From: Candidatus Korarchaeum sp.
Lineage (GTDB): Archaea; Korarchaeota; Korarchaeia; Korarchaeales; Korarchaeaceae
DNA: 64,000 nt
Reading direction: 5' to 3'
Assembly: GCA_020833055.1 (NCBI GenBank)
Contig: JAJHQZ010000001.1
Coordinates: 124,001 to 188,000, forward strand
Shown here: one piece after another, positions 51,110-60,019 of the stretch
Numbering within the stretch: the stretch's first letter is position 1
How the letters are laid out: each line of letters opens with the position of its first letter
Made by a program: the position numbers and the translations under genes
Notes under the pieces: model-generated
Database searches by the model: none
What the model was told of the DNA's origin: nothing
What the model saw: the letters and a program-made list of their open reading frames with translations, nothing else

Positions 51110-51827
51110 CCCTGACCATCCTCAGGAAGATCTCTTCAAACTCCTTCTCCTCATATAGCTTCTCTAGATCCTCTCTCTTACCGACATACCTCATTTTACC
51201 TTCACTTATGATGCCCACGTGAGTGCAGAGCCTCTCGGCCTCCCACATGTTATGAGTTGATAGTATGACGGTCCTCCCGGCTCTCGCGTAGTCCACTATC
51301 ATATTCCTTATCTCCCTCGCGCTCATAACATCCACGCCTAAAGTGGGCTCATCGAGTATGAGGATAGGAGGCTCATCCAGTATCGCCCTAGCGAAAGCGA
51401 CCTTCTGCCTTTGACCCTTCGAGAGTTTATCTGCTATCGTGAATCTCTTCTCCTCAAGCCCCAAGATCTTCAATAGTTCGCTTACCCTCCTCCTGAGCTT
51501 GTGCTCATCCATCCCCCTCATCTTACCGAAGTATATCAAGTTCTCCTCGGCAGTCAACCTAGGGTAGATCCCAGTATCCTCCGGCATGACTCCCATTAAG
51601 CTCTTCGCTCTTCTAGGCTCCTCCCAGACATCGACCCCGAGCACTCTCACAGATCCGCTATCTGGCCTCAAGACACCGTAGATCATCCTGAGTGTCGTAG
51701 TCTTACCAGCTCCATTCGGTCCCAGTAGACCGAAGATAGATCCTTCCTCAACATCGAACGAAATATTATTAACGGCTTTGACCTCCCCGAAGGATTTCGA
51801 GAGATTCTTTACTTCTACAGCGGACAT
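51084..51827 (-). CDS. ABC transporter ATP-binding protein (NatA-like)
   Basis: 247 residues, full ATPase. Walker A GPNGAGKTT, Q-loop GVMPEDTG, ABC signature LSKGQRQKVAFARAI, Walker B ILILDEPT, switch histidine in LSTHNM. Partner of the ABC-2 permease that follows with an overlap. Divergent from the exported protein at 51871, 43 bp away. Confidence 0.93.
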   Translation of the reverse strand: MSAVEVKNLSKSFGEVKAVNNISFDVEEGSIFGLLGPNGAGKTTTLRMIYGVLRPDSGSVRVLGVDVWEEPRRAKSLMGVMPEDTGIYPRLTAEENLIYFGKMRGMDEHKLRRRVSELLKILGLEEKRFTIADKLSKGQRQKVAFARAILDEPPILILDEPTLGVDVMSAREIRNMIVDYARAGRTVILSTHNMWEAERLCTHVGIISEGKMRYVGKREDLEKLYEEKEFEEIFLRMVRGEVIEKVV

Positions 51828-51839
51828 GAATGACCCTCA

Positions 51840-51850
51840 CTATTATATAC
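51840..51850 (+). promoter_or_regulatory. promoter of the exported-protein gene at 51871
   Basis: TATTATATACT centred near 51845 is 26 bp from the ATG at 51871, predicting a leaderless transcript. The reverse strand reads GTATATAATA, but the minus-strand ABC ATPase start is only 18 bp away. Confidence 0.55.
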
Positions 51851-51870
51851 TCCATCCTCGGGAATCTGAG

Positions 51871-53085
51871 ATGAGGTTATTTAAGCTTTCACTGTCGATA
51901 GTATCTTTAACAATCGTATTACTGCTGATCAATACCGCTAGTGGCCAAACAGCCCTACTCGGAGTCTCGAGAACTGAGGTTATAGCCGGTGATATATTCT
52001 ACGCTTTCTATAACATCACCACAACGAAAGATAAGCCCATTATCGGGTTCGAGCTCACAGTGATAGCTCCCAAAGGCTGGAAGGTCGAACGCTATAAGGC
52101 CAGCGGGATAACGATTGATGGAAAGGATATCAAGATAGAATGGAACGGATCCAAGGCATTTTACCGAGGAGAAGACGCGTCCCTAGCTCAGGTCTCCTTC
52201 TTAGTCTGGGTCCCCCCCTACGAGAGCGGTCCGAGGACTCTGGAAGCCAGTGGATATATACTCGTGAGAGAAGGGGGGAATGTGAGGAGATACGATGTGT
52301 TCGGATCGAAGCGAGTCAATGTACACCCTTGGGAGCCCATGGTATTCCTAAATCTTAGTAAGACGAATATCACACCTCCGGGAATCCTAAAGGCTTCCGT
52401 GAGGATATTGACAGCCCCTCCCCTCTACCCCGCGGACATGAGGAACGTATTCGTAAAAGTTGAGGATTCAATTAAGGGAATTGTGTATCAGGAGACTAGG
52501 GAATACTGGCCATTTGGTACGGTGATGGAAGCTCAATTTCCAATAGAGATCCCTCAGGATGCTCCTGGGGGGAAACAGATCGTTAGAGTAACTGTCGAAT
52601 ATGAGGTCTTCGGGAGTAAGCTATCGACGCGTGTAGATTATCCATATGAAGTGATAAAGCCCTCCAAGGTCATCATAGAGAGGGTAGATGTCCCGAAGGA
52701 GATATACCTCGACGAGCCTCTGAGCTTGAGAGTAGTTGTGGTGAACCCATCCTCCTTCGACGCTTTGGATGTCGAAGTACACGCTAAACTAGGGGAGGAT
52801 CATCAATCGATCAAGGTGGGGAAATTGGCCCCGGGTGATTATGCGATAGAGAATCTGACACTCAAGCCCACTAATGTGGGAGAGGCTAATCTGAGCGTGT
52901 GGGTCGTCTGGACTCAGGAATATCCTAGGAGCACTTTGATGAGCGAGAAGAAATCGTTAAACGTGACAGTGAAGGAGAGAGGGAGCTATCTCACCATATT
53001 CGCTGGATTAATCGTACTGGTGATCTTAGTTGCGGCAGTTAAGTACGTTCTTAAGAAGAGAGGAACTAGAGAGCCTAAGGAGTAG
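51871..53085 (+). CDS. exported, membrane-anchored beta-rich protein
   Basis: 404 residues from ATG 51871 (the longer frame to 51778 would run through the promoter). A signal peptide (LFKLSLSIVSLTIVLLL) leads into an all-beta ectodomain. The part at about residues 250-355 (VIIERVDVPKEIYLDEPLSL...) resembles CARDB/NPCBM-associated Ig-like modules. A C-terminal helix (YLTIFAGLIVLVILVAAVKY) and basic tail complete it. It is divergent from the NatAB-type exporter and may be its surface partner, an inference from position only. Confidence 0.78.
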   Translation: MRLFKLSLSIVSLTIVLLLINTASGQTALLGVSRTEVIAGDIFYAFYNITTTKDKPIIGFELTVIAPKGWKVERYKASGITIDGKDIKIEWNGSKAFYRGEDASLAQVSFLVWVPPYESGPRTLEASGYILVREGGNVRRYDVFGSKRVNVHPWEPMVFLNLSKTNITPPGILKASVRILTAPPLYPADMRNVFVKVEDSIKGIVYQETREYWPFGTVMEAQFPIEIPQDAPGGKQIVRVTVEYEVFGSKLSTRVDYPYEVIKPSKVIIERVDVPKEIYLDEPLSLRVVVVNPSSFDALDVEVHAKLGEDHQSIKVGKLAPGDYAIENLTLKPTNVGEANLSVWVVWTQEYPRSTLMSEKKSLNVTVKERGSYLTIFAGLIVLVILVAAVKYVLKKRGTREPKE

Positions 53086-53725
53086 ATTAGAACTCAAAAT
53101 CCCACCTAAGAGTGAGTGGGAGGAGTTCAGATTCGAGATAGATGGATATTCGGGTATAGTCTATAAGAATGGTAAGGTCGTATATCACGAAGCTCTAGTC
53201 AGTTTAATAGAGAGCACATTGATAGAGGATGAATGCATCGAGATAGGATCCGATGAGGCCGGGAAAGGCGAGAGGGGAGGACCTATAGTAGTGGCAGCTG
53301 TCGCTCTAGATGGTGAGGGGAGGAAGTTCCTCAGAGCCAGGGGCCTCCTCGAATCGAAATCGGTCCCTAAGAAGAGGATAGAGGAGTTAGCGGGATTGAT
53401 AAGAAAGGTATCGATCTCAAGTCATGTAAAGAGGGTAAGCCCCGAGGAGCTTCGGGAATTATGGAATAGAGGGAATCTCAATGATCTGCTCTCGATTTGG
53501 CACTTTGAAGTCGTTAAGGAGGTTTTAAAGGATACGGAGGCCTGTAGGATAATCGTAGATTCCTTCGATAGGAGAAGATTGGAGGAAGTTTTTTCTCAGA
53601 TCAAGGGGATTGAGGTGATAATAGAGAGCGGAGCGGATCTGAAGTACCCTTCCGTGGCTGCGGCTAGCATAATAGCTAAGTTTGAGTACCAGAGAAGCGA
53701 TAAAACTAGGATCAAATGGACTTAA
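53030..53725 (+). CDS. type-2 RNase H (RNase HIII-like), short at the C-terminus
   Basis: 231 residues. GSDEAGKGERGGPIVVAAVAL carries the first catalytic Asp-Glu; DSFD and the second-half GADLKYPSVAAASIIAKFEY supply the other two acids. The preceding 50 residues (FRFEIDGYSGIVYKNGKVVYHEALVSLIES) resemble the TBP-like domain of RNase HIII. After SIIAK the frame ends within 15 residues, whereas the family normally continues about 40-60 more. I see no simple frameshift that restores it. TTG at 53030 is the only start upstream of the TBP-like part (56-bp overlap with the previous gene); a TTG near 53218 would give just the nuclease core. Confidence 0.7.
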   Translation: MRQLSTFLRREELESLRSRLELKIPPKSEWEEFRFEIDGYSGIVYKNGKVVYHEALVSLIESTLIEDECIEIGSDEAGKGERGGPIVVAAVALDGEGRKFLRARGLLESKSVPKKRIEELAGLIRKVSISSHVKRVSPEELRELWNRGNLNDLLSIWHFEVVKEVLKDTEACRIIVDSFDRRRLEEVFSQIKGIEVIIESGADLKYPSVAAASIIAKFEYQRSDKTRIKWT

Positions 53726-53825
53726 CCTCATTTGAACAAGACCCGAGCTCAATGAAACATCAATCCGATAAATTGGAACACTTCTTTAATATTTCAGCCT
53801 TATATGGTAAAAAATTCGAGAACGA

Positions 53826-54326
53826 TCAGTCTGGTATCGGATGCTTATATCCTATCTTCCTCAAGAACTCCATCCTCTCCTTGATCTCCTCTTTACCCTC
53901 TACGCCCAGTGGCTTACCGCCATCTATGACTCCCAATATCCCCCTACCATCACCGAATTCAGCTACTATGACTTTGAGCGGATTAGCTGTTGCCGCATGG
54001 ATAGTTGCTATCTCTGGGAGCTGCTTCAATCTCGGAAGGACGTTCACAGGCCAAGCATCCTTCATTAATATGACTAGGGAGTGGCCCGCCCCTATCTTGA
54101 GCGCCATCTCTACAGCGGCTTCAACGAGCTTCTCATCATTTCCAGCTTTTCTGACCAATCTAGGGCCCGATGATTCACAAAATGCCAATCCAAACTTTAT
54201 ACACGAACATGAATCAGCTAATGCTTCAAATACATCCTCGACAGTCTTTATGAAATGCGAAGTCGCTATTATTATATTACATCCCTCGGGCGGGGTTACA
54301 TCCACTACCTCTAACTTGAGCTCCAT
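53826..54326 (-). CDS. adenosine-specific kinase family protein
   Basis: 166 residues, full-length match to the adenosine-specific kinase family (formerly DUF355) known from archaea and bacteria: HFIKTVEDVFEALA, KFGLAFCESSGPRLVRKAGND, HSLVILMKDAWPVNVLPRLKQ and the C-terminal GILGVIDGG. A small cytoplasmic protein; ATP/AMP binding is reported for relatives but the physiological reaction is unsettled. Free-standing with its own promoter region upstream. Confidence 0.9.
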   Translation of the reverse strand: MELKLEVVDVTPPEGCNIIIATSHFIKTVEDVFEALADSCSCIKFGLAFCESSGPRLVRKAGNDEKLVEAAVEMALKIGAGHSLVILMKDAWPVNVLPRLKQLPEIATIHAATANPLKVIVAEFGDGRGILGVIDGGKPLGVEGKEEIKERMEFLRKIGYKHPIPD

Positions 54327-54573
54327 AGTCTCGCCCCTATTCGCGGAACTCTATCAATAAATTCCTTTCCTCTAAGGAGTGGGGATAACTTATACAGCGA
54401 GCATCCTCAACGGATGTTAGCACGAAAATTCTTAACATAGAGAGAGACAACAATAAATATATTACAGATATCCAGTCAATTTAAATCTAATAAATTCCTT
54501 TTCTTAATATATAAGGAAATCATGTCCTGTGTCTCCCTAAAGAATTTATAATGAGCTTCTAAGATTCGGACTG
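54327..54573. other. 247-bp A/T-rich divergent promoter region
   Basis: Between the kinase-like gene (leftward) and geranylgeranyl reductase (rightward). GAATTTATAATG centred near 54546 is about 28 bp from the ATG at 54574, implying a leaderless mRNA. A small hairpin (CATCC TCAAC GGATG, about 54406-54420) follows a TATA-like ATAACTTATAC near 54390, but I could not make a case for an RNA gene. Confidence 0.45.
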
Positions 54574-55680
54574 ATGTGGGACGCAATAGTCATAGGAGCT
54601 GGGCCTTCCGGTTCTGTCACAGCTTATCTACTAGCTAAAAAGGGATATAAAACACTCATCCTCGATATGAAGGATTTCCCGAGGTACAAACCGTGCGGAG
54701 GCGGGGTGACCTGGAGGGCTTACAACCTCCTGAGGGAATTGGGCATAAAGCTCAGATCCCCAGAGGCTTACCATAAGGAAGTGGTCATCAGAGGATTCGG
54801 GGAGGAGATAAAGGTCAGTTCTGATGAGGAATTCGCTGTCGCTACTTTGGATAGGAGGAAACTGGATAAGGAACTTCTAGATGAAGCGATCGCTCAAGGG
54901 GCTGAGTTCAGGAAGGAAAAAGTGAACGGAGTATCTTTGAAGGAGGATAGGGTGGAAGTTATCAGCTCAGGGTTCGCCGCTCGCTATGTTATAGGAGCCG
55001 ATGGCGCATATTCCATCACAGCGATCTCCTCGGGTATAAGGAACTGCTGGAGGAACGATGATATAATATTCGCGATAGAGGGGAGAGCGCCTCCCCACGA
55101 TGAGCTCACCTTCATAGTAGATGCATCGCCATCCGGCTATGGTTGGATCTTCCCTAGGGGAGAGGATTCGAATGCTGGCGTGGGAGGGATTTCTTCGAGA
55201 TCCAGGGAAGTAATCAAAGCGTTCGAGGAATTCTCTAAGAGGTATAAGGTTGAGAAAATCGGGAGTTGGATCATACCGACTGGTGGACATGGTAAACCGA
55301 TAGCGAAAGGCAGGGTCTTACTCGTAGGGGATGCAGCTGGATTGGCGGATCCTCTGACAGGTGAAGGATTATACTATGCATTTAAGAGCGCCCTAGAGTG
55401 CTCAAAATCCTTGGAATCGGAGGATCCAGCTCTAACTTATAGCGAGAATATGAGCTATGTCATGGAGGAGCTTAAATTGAAACGAAGAGCTAGGAATATA
55501 ATAGTGCCTCGCATGGGCTTCTTCTTCAAGATGTTCGTATCTTATCCAGAGATAGCCAGGAGGTACATGCTCACCTCAATAGGTAGGTTGGATTTCAAGG
55601 AATTCTGGAGATGGGGAGTCCTGAGGATTCCGAAGGCGATGATGAGAAGAGCCTCAAGGGTTCTCAAGGAATCCCTCTAG
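54574..55680 (+). CDS. geranylgeranyl reductase family protein
   Basis: 368 residues. FAD-binding Rossmann start AIVIGAGPSGSVTAYLLAKKGY, the KPCGGGV signature (residues about 41-47), SPSGYGWIFPRG, and the FAD-pyrophosphate motif LLVGDAAGLADPLTGEGLYYA. This is the digeranylgeranylglycerophospholipid reductase group, which saturates isoprenoid chains of archaeal membrane lipids or quinones. The exact substrate is not evident. The 3' end overlaps the Nre gene by 27 bp. Confidence 0.9.
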   Translation: MWDAIVIGAGPSGSVTAYLLAKKGYKTLILDMKDFPRYKPCGGGVTWRAYNLLRELGIKLRSPEAYHKEVVIRGFGEEIKVSSDEEFAVATLDRRKLDKELLDEAIAQGAEFRKEKVNGVSLKEDRVEVISSGFAARYVIGADGAYSITAISSGIRNCWRNDDIIFAIEGRAPPHDELTFIVDASPSGYGWIFPRGEDSNAGVGGISSRSREVIKAFEEFSKRYKVEKIGSWIIPTGGHGKPIAKGRVLLVGDAAGLADPLTGEGLYYAFKSALECSKSLESEDPALTYSENMSYVMEELKLKRRARNIIVPRMGFFFKMFVSYPEIARRYMLTSIGRLDFKEFWRWGVLRIPKAMMRRASRVLKESL

Positions 55681-56874
55681 CGAGATCCAGCCCCTCAGGA
55701 TTTTAGGTACTCTTAGGGATCTAATCAGTAGATTTAAGTCGAATCTTAGCTTCAAGTGTCTCATAGCATCCCCTAGCTCCGGAAACTTTAGGGGCTCAGA
55801 TCTCAAAGCAGCCCTCATTCCCTCTCTTACCTGCCAAACGCCGACAGGTGCATAATATTCAGGTCCGATCTCCCTAATAGCAATGACAGCAGCTTGCCTC
55901 TTCATACTAGCGAGCTTCTCCAGGATAGCGAGTCTCATCGCGTAGTGGCCTCCGTCCATATACTCTAACCCGAGCCTGCCTATCTCCGAGTTCAGCATCA
56001 CTGCGGGTTCATCGCTCCCCCTAGTCCATAACCCTCTCGGCATCCAAGCCTCGACTATCTCCAGCATATAGGGACCAGGAGCGATCAATATGAGATAACG
56101 GTTTCCCTCATAGTTGCTCTGGAAGAGCATGACTTCCCCAGAGTATATGGGTAGGTACTCTATTTCCCTCCTGAGGAAGTCTCCTACGATGGAATCAGTC
56201 GCTGTTATTGCCCATCTAGTTGGTACAAGTTTTCTTCTAGCCCTATTCCCCAAGCCACCGAGCGAAAGGATCTTAGATATCGCATAAACATCGACCCCCC
56301 TATTATAAGTCTCCCAGATGATCTCCGAGGCTTTAACATCGCTATCATAGAATGCCCTCTCCAAGCTCGAAGGTATCTTAGGGTTCTCGGTCAGCTTAAT
56401 TCTCTCAGCAGGTGCTGATGGTCCTATTGGAGCTAGTATACCATCGAAACTCACTCTAGGCTTTGGGACCTTAGCTAATTCTACATTGATACCAACTGGA
56501 GAGTAGCTCATCACAGAGAACCTTAGTTCCTCTAATCTAGGATCATCTACGTTCCTGATATTTGATCTGAAGTTCGCATAGACTTGGGAGGAAAATCTAG
56601 CTATAATATAACTTAAATCCTTTGAGATCCAAAACTTAGGGTTCTCTGGTAGATCGGGCTCTATTTGGGATACTGTAGGCCCTACTAAAACGTGAGGATA
56701 TCCTCTCTCAGTGACTAAGGATGAAGGAGGGGTGAAACCATCTATCAACCTTCTTCCAAAATCCAATCTCGTGCTGAATTTGATCCTCTCAACTATAGGG
56801 CACTTCTTAAGGCCGCAGAGCATCTTACTTCCCTTACATCTAACGCAGAAATCTGCGTTAATCTTCGGGCTCAT
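55654..56874 (-). CDS. nre: Nre-family DNA repair protein
   Basis: 406 residues, an archaeal protein of the NreA/B family (DUF650/DUF651), linked by others to repair of DNA with PCNA and XPF/Hef. An N-terminal zinc finger (CVRCKGSKMLCGLKKCP, residues 10-26) is followed by GRRLIDGFTPPSSLVTERGYP, NARRKLVPTRWAIT-type core residues and EYMDGGHYAMRLAI. The C-terminus ends ISLEGFL, a weak PCNA-tail. Co-oriented with the upstream winged-helix gene (17-bp overlap). Confidence 0.88.
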   Translation of the reverse strand: MSPKINADFCVRCKGSKMLCGLKKCPIVERIKFSTRLDFGRRLIDGFTPPSSLVTERGYPHVLVGPTVSQIEPDLPENPKFWISKDLSYIIARFSSQVYANFRSNIRNVDDPRLEELRFSVMSYSPVGINVELAKVPKPRVSFDGILAPIGPSAPAERIKLTENPKIPSSLERAFYDSDVKASEIIWETYNRGVDVYAISKILSLGGLGNRARRKLVPTRWAITATDSIVGDFLRREIEYLPIYSGEVMLFQSNYEGNRYLILIAPGPYMLEIVEAWMPRGLWTRGSDEPAVMLNSEIGRLGLEYMDGGHYAMRLAILEKLASMKRQAAVIAIREIGPEYYAPVGVWQVREGMRAALRSEPLKFPELGDAMRHLKLRFDLNLLIRSLRVPKILRGWISLEGFLENP

Positions 56875-57292
56875 GGTATCCCTTCAACGCTTCCTCCTCG
56901 AGAAGACCCGGCTTCAATCGATAAACTTTTCCCTTACCGCTCACCCTCTCCAAGATCCCTATATTGCACAGAGCATTCAACCTCTCAGCGACGATCCTCC
57001 TGGAAGATTTTCCCCTCATCCTCTTGACTTCCTCAGTTATCTCAGAGATGTTCCTCGGCTCGCCATCGGATAGCACTCTCACTATAGCTCTATCTATATC
57101 GCTCGAGACAATACGCGCGATCCTCTCTAAGTTCGCTATCTTACCGAGGATCGATGCGTATACGGATAAGAGGGACTTATAGGTCTCTATTAGCTTTTTA
57201 TCCTCCTCAAGGCTCCCTATCCTAGATTCTATCTTATTTAATTTCTCCATCACTTGCGATAATATTTCCTTGATCTCCCTGAGCTCATCCAA
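56858..57292 (-). CDS. coiled-coil winged-helix protein
   Basis: 144 residues. An N-terminal coiled coil (MDELREIKEILSQVMEKL and IESRIGSLEEDKKLI, residues 1-33) precedes a winged helix (DIDRAIVRVLSDGEPRNISEI, SRRIVAERLNALCNIGILERV, KGKVYRL). Probably a dimeric DNA-binding regulator. ATG 57292 has GGGGGTG about 10 bases upstream; a second ATG at 57250 is possible. It overlaps and precedes the Nre gene, so it may control it. A structured RNA-like segment (57303-57383) lies just upstream. Confidence 0.75.
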   Translation of the reverse strand: MDELREIKEILSQVMEKLNKIESRIGSLEEDKKLIETYKSLLSVYASILGKIANLERIARIVSSDIDRAIVRVLSDGEPRNISEITEEVKRMRGKSSRRIVAERLNALCNIGILERVSGKGKVYRLKPGLLEEEALKGYHEPED

Positions 57293-57302
57293 TTGAGCAC
57301 CC

Positions 57303-57383
57303 CCCTGAGCTCAGGAGCTGCGAGCCTCGCGAGTTCACGGGACAGCTTCCCATTCAATCCGCTCTTCCGGAGCTCGCTCAGGG
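57303..57383 (-). ncRNA. candidate structured RNA or leader upstream of the winged-helix gene
   Basis: GC-rich 81-nt stretch bounded by CCCTGAGC (57383-57376) and GCTCAGGG (57310-57303), an 8-bp stem in minus-strand sense. Inside, GCGAGCT can pair with GGCTCGC and GGGA-AGCTG-TCCC forms a hairpin. The TATA-like ATTAAATCTT centred near 57407 places a start site near 57381, at the stem base. No H/ACA or C/D boxes are evident. It may instead be the 5' leader of the downstream mRNA or a chance fold in high-GC DNA. An overlapping 90-codon frame is not well supported. Confidence 0.35.
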
Positions 57384-57512
57384 CTATCCTGAATGATCTG
57401 TAAGATTTAATCTTTATTCTAATGAATAATATAAAAAGTTTAAAGAAGAAGCTTATGAGATATATACTATATCTCATTAATAGGATTAGTGATGTTATTT
57501 TCTTGAGAGATG

Positions 57513-57833
57513 TCAATCGCACTCCTCCTCTTCAAATTCCTCTCTTCCCCTCTCGGAGATAATACTCTTTATCAAACTCATAGGATTCTCGAAGTGCTGC
57601 TTAATCAACTCTACTATGAGCTCATCCGGGAGCCCTTGATCCTTCAGCTCCCTGTAAAAGGATGCTATTGCCTTAGCTCTCTCCCTAACTTTCTCAGGAT
57701 TGTAGAGGATATCCATGAGTTCCTTCAGCGGATCCATGAGGCCCTTAAGTAAATTTGGGACCTCTTTGCCCAGTACGGAAAATATTTCCTTCAGCTCCTC
57801 CACATCGCTTATCTCGGATCCCTCATCTTCCAC
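57513..57833 (-). CDS. small acidic hypothetical protein
   Basis: 106 residues from GTG 57833, helical and very acidic at both ends (EDEGSEISDVEELKE, EERGREEFEEEECD). No recognised family. The frame is open up to 57902, but TATA-like CTTTTATTC (minus, about 57866) predicts a start near 57837, so the GTG at 57833, beginning VEDEGSEISDVEELK, is the likely start. Divergent from the ABC ATPase at 57964. Confidence 0.6.
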   Translation of the reverse strand: MEDEGSEISDVEELKEIFSVLGKEVPNLLKGLMDPLKELMDILYNPEKVRERAKAIASFYRELKDQGLPDELIVELIKQHFENPMSLIKSIISERGREEFEEEECD

Positions 57834-57963
57834 TATCCCACCTTGGAGTATTGATGTTGAATGAATAAAAGGAAGCTGGTCATTCGTGAGCATTGAATGC
57901 ACAATTTTTTTATTTCATAAAATGGAAGATATTGATGAGAAAAGAAAGGGAGGGAGATAGAGT

Positions 57964-58896
57964 TTGGAGGAACCAGAGAAGGGATCAAGACTCGTTATCG
58001 AAGCTGAAAACTTAACGAAGAAATTCGGAGCCTTTACTGCCGTCGATCATATAAACCTGAGGGTGAAGGTGGGGGAGAACTTCGGGTTGCTCGGGCCTAA
58101 CGGTGCAGGGAAGACCACGACCATAAGGATGATAACAGGCGTTATCAAGCCCACAGAGGGATCTGTGAGGGTTTTCGGTATAGATGTCGTGAGGGAGAGG
58201 GATAAGGCGATCAGGAAGATAGGTTATATGCCTCAGAGATTCAGTCTATATGAGGATCTTACAGTAGAGGAGAATCTGATGCTTTACGGTTCCCTCCAGG
58301 GGCTCAGAGATCAGCATCTGAGGGAGAGAGTGAACGAGCTCATGGATAGATTCTACCTCAGAGAGATAAGGGGGAGGCTCGCTGGGAAGTTGAGCGGTGG
58401 TATGAAACAGAGGCTCAGTCTAGCTGTAGCATTAGTTCATGATCCGGATCTACTCATCCTAGATGAGCCGACTGCTGGAGTGGACCCCCCGCTTCGGAGG
58501 AGATTCTGGGAGCACTTCAAGGAGCTAAACAAAGAGGGTAAGACGATCCTAATGACTACGCACTACATGGATGAAGCGGAGAACTGCGATAGGCTAGCTC
58601 TCATGGGGGGCGGTAGGATAATAGCGGAAGGGACCCCCCGGGAGATCAAGAGGAAAGCCGTCGGTGGGGAGCTCGTAGAACTGCGAATAGATGGGGATCT
58701 GGATCTGAAAGGGATCTCTGGTTTGAAAGAAGTATTATTGAAAAATAGTGATGGTAGTTATCTCCTCCTCGTAGAGGATTCGAGCTCCTTCCTCCCTGAA
58801 GTATTGAGGAGAGCTGAATTAGCTGGCGTGAGAGTAAGATCAGCAAGTCCCGTGTTCGTGAGTCTAGAGGAAGCATTCATAAGGTTAATGAGGTGA
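57964..58896 (+). CDS. ABC transporter ATP-binding protein
   Basis: 310 residues. Walker A GPNGAGKTT, Q-loop YMPQRFSLYEDLT, signature LSGGMKQRLSLAVAL, Walker B LLILDEPTAGVDPP, switch His in MTTHYMDEAE; the C-terminal extension of 70 residues (EGTPREIKRKAV...VSLEEAFIRLMR) is typical of the CcmA/drug-ABC group. The start is TTG at 57964. First gene of a three-gene unit with a permease (4-bp gap) and a large exported protein. Confidence 0.92.
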   Translation: MEEPEKGSRLVIEAENLTKKFGAFTAVDHINLRVKVGENFGLLGPNGAGKTTTIRMITGVIKPTEGSVRVFGIDVVRERDKAIRKIGYMPQRFSLYEDLTVEENLMLYGSLQGLRDQHLRERVNELMDRFYLREIRGRLAGKLSGGMKQRLSLAVALVHDPDLLILDEPTAGVDPPLRRRFWEHFKELNKEGKTILMTTHYMDEAENCDRLALMGGGRIIAEGTPREIKRKAVGGELVELRIDGDLDLKGISGLKEVLLKNSDGSYLLLVEDSSSFLPEVLRRAELAGVRVRSASPVFVSLEEAFIRLMR

Positions 58897-58900
58897 AAAA

Positions 58901-60019
58901 ATGATATCGGAAGATGCTTATAGGGTAATTACAATAGTTAAGAAGGAGTTGATTCAGTTAGTGAGGGATCCCAAGACTATAGCTATGGTCCTAATGATGC
59001 CGATTATGGTGACGATACTATTCGGAATCGGATACGGAGGGAAGGGATCTGGGAAGTACCCTATAACGATCGTGGACCTCGATGGGAGGGAGGGGTCGTT
59101 CAAGTTCATTGAGGAGCTCAGGGACTCCAGGTTATTCGAAATAAAAGCCATTTACAAATCGAAGGGACAGGGGTTCTCATCAGTTTACTCAGGTAGTGTT
59201 TATGCATGCCTAATAATCCCTGAAAGCTTCACAGAAGATCTTATGATCGGTAAAGCAACGAGAGTTGAGCTCTATTATGATGCTAGCAATCCTACTGTGG
59301 CTCAAGCTATAATGCAAGCAGTGGGTGTGGTAACTCAGCAATACCAAGAGTGGGCCGCATCCAGATTCGGGACATTCGCGATACAACCGATGTTCTATAC
59401 TGTATATGGGCCGAAGGTCGAGAAGATTGAGAGCTTCATACCCACTCTCATGGCCCTGATACTCCAAATGGTACCCACTAGCCTAATATCAGTGTCCATA
59501 TGCAGGGAGAGGGAGAAGGGCACATTCGAGCAATTCATAATGACACCGATAAGACCCTTCGATGTTATATTCGGAAAATTGGTGGCATACTTCATAGCTA
59601 CAATCTCCGATAGTGTCTTGAGCTTATTAACAGCTATCCTGATCTTCGATGTTAAGCTCAGGGGATCCCTCGTCGATATGACCGTCGTCTCAGTAGTTTT
59701 CCTATTGAGTTCGCTCAGCATGGGCCTCCTGATATCAGTATTCTCGAAGAATCAGCTTCAGGCTTATCAGACTAGCATCTTCACATTCATCCCCAGCATG
59801 CTCTTCAGCGGTATGCTGATACCAGTTGAGATACTCGGCCCCGAGGCCGAGGCGATAGCATCTTTCATCCCAATGTACTACTTCATTAAAGCTTTCAGGA
59901 ACGTCGCCCTGAAGGGATGGAGCTTCCTAATGGTAATGAATGAGCTCATAATAATCCTTGTCTTTTCGGCAGTTTTCCTCTCATTCTCCCTCAAATTCCT
60001 GAAGATGGAGGTGACTTGA
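58901..60019 (+). CDS. ABC-2 type permease
   Basis: 372 residues with the ABC-2 fold: an N-terminal transmembrane helix (IAMVLMMPIMVTILFGIGYG), an extracytoplasmic domain of about 130 residues, then five helices (about 175-365) with the signature segment EREKGTFEQFIMTPIRP. Partner of the preceding ATPase. Stop codon at 60017-60019, directly followed by the GTG of the next gene. Confidence 0.9.
   Translation: MISEDAYRVITIVKKELIQLVRDPKTIAMVLMMPIMVTILFGIGYGGKGSGKYPITIVDLDGREGSFKFIEELRDSRLFEIKAIYKSKGQGFSSVYSGSVYACLIIPESFTEDLMIGKATRVELYYDASNPTVAQAIMQAVGVVTQQYQEWAASRFGTFAIQPMFYTVYGPKVEKIESFIPTLMALILQMVPTSLISVSICREREKGTFEQFIMTPIRPFDVIFGKLVAYFIATISDSVLSLLTAILIFDVKLRGSLVDMTVVSVVFLLSSLSMGLLISVFSKNQLQAYQTSIFTFIPSMLFSGMLIPVEILGPEAEAIASFIPMYYFIKAFRNVALKGWSFLMVMNELIIILVFSAVFLSFSLKFLKMEVT

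Noticed and set aside
53716-54360. 214-codon plus-strand frame
   Set aside because: Antisense to the adenosine-specific kinase family gene and rich in Ser/Pro as shadow frames here are; no homology.
57250-57522. 90-codon minus-strand frame with a hydrophobic N-terminus
   Set aside because: Its first third covers A/T-rich promoter DNA, the rest lies on the GC-rich structured segment with unusual arginine codons, and it overlaps the winged-helix start. Its stop overlapping an internal ATG of that gene (TGATG) is the only point in its favour.
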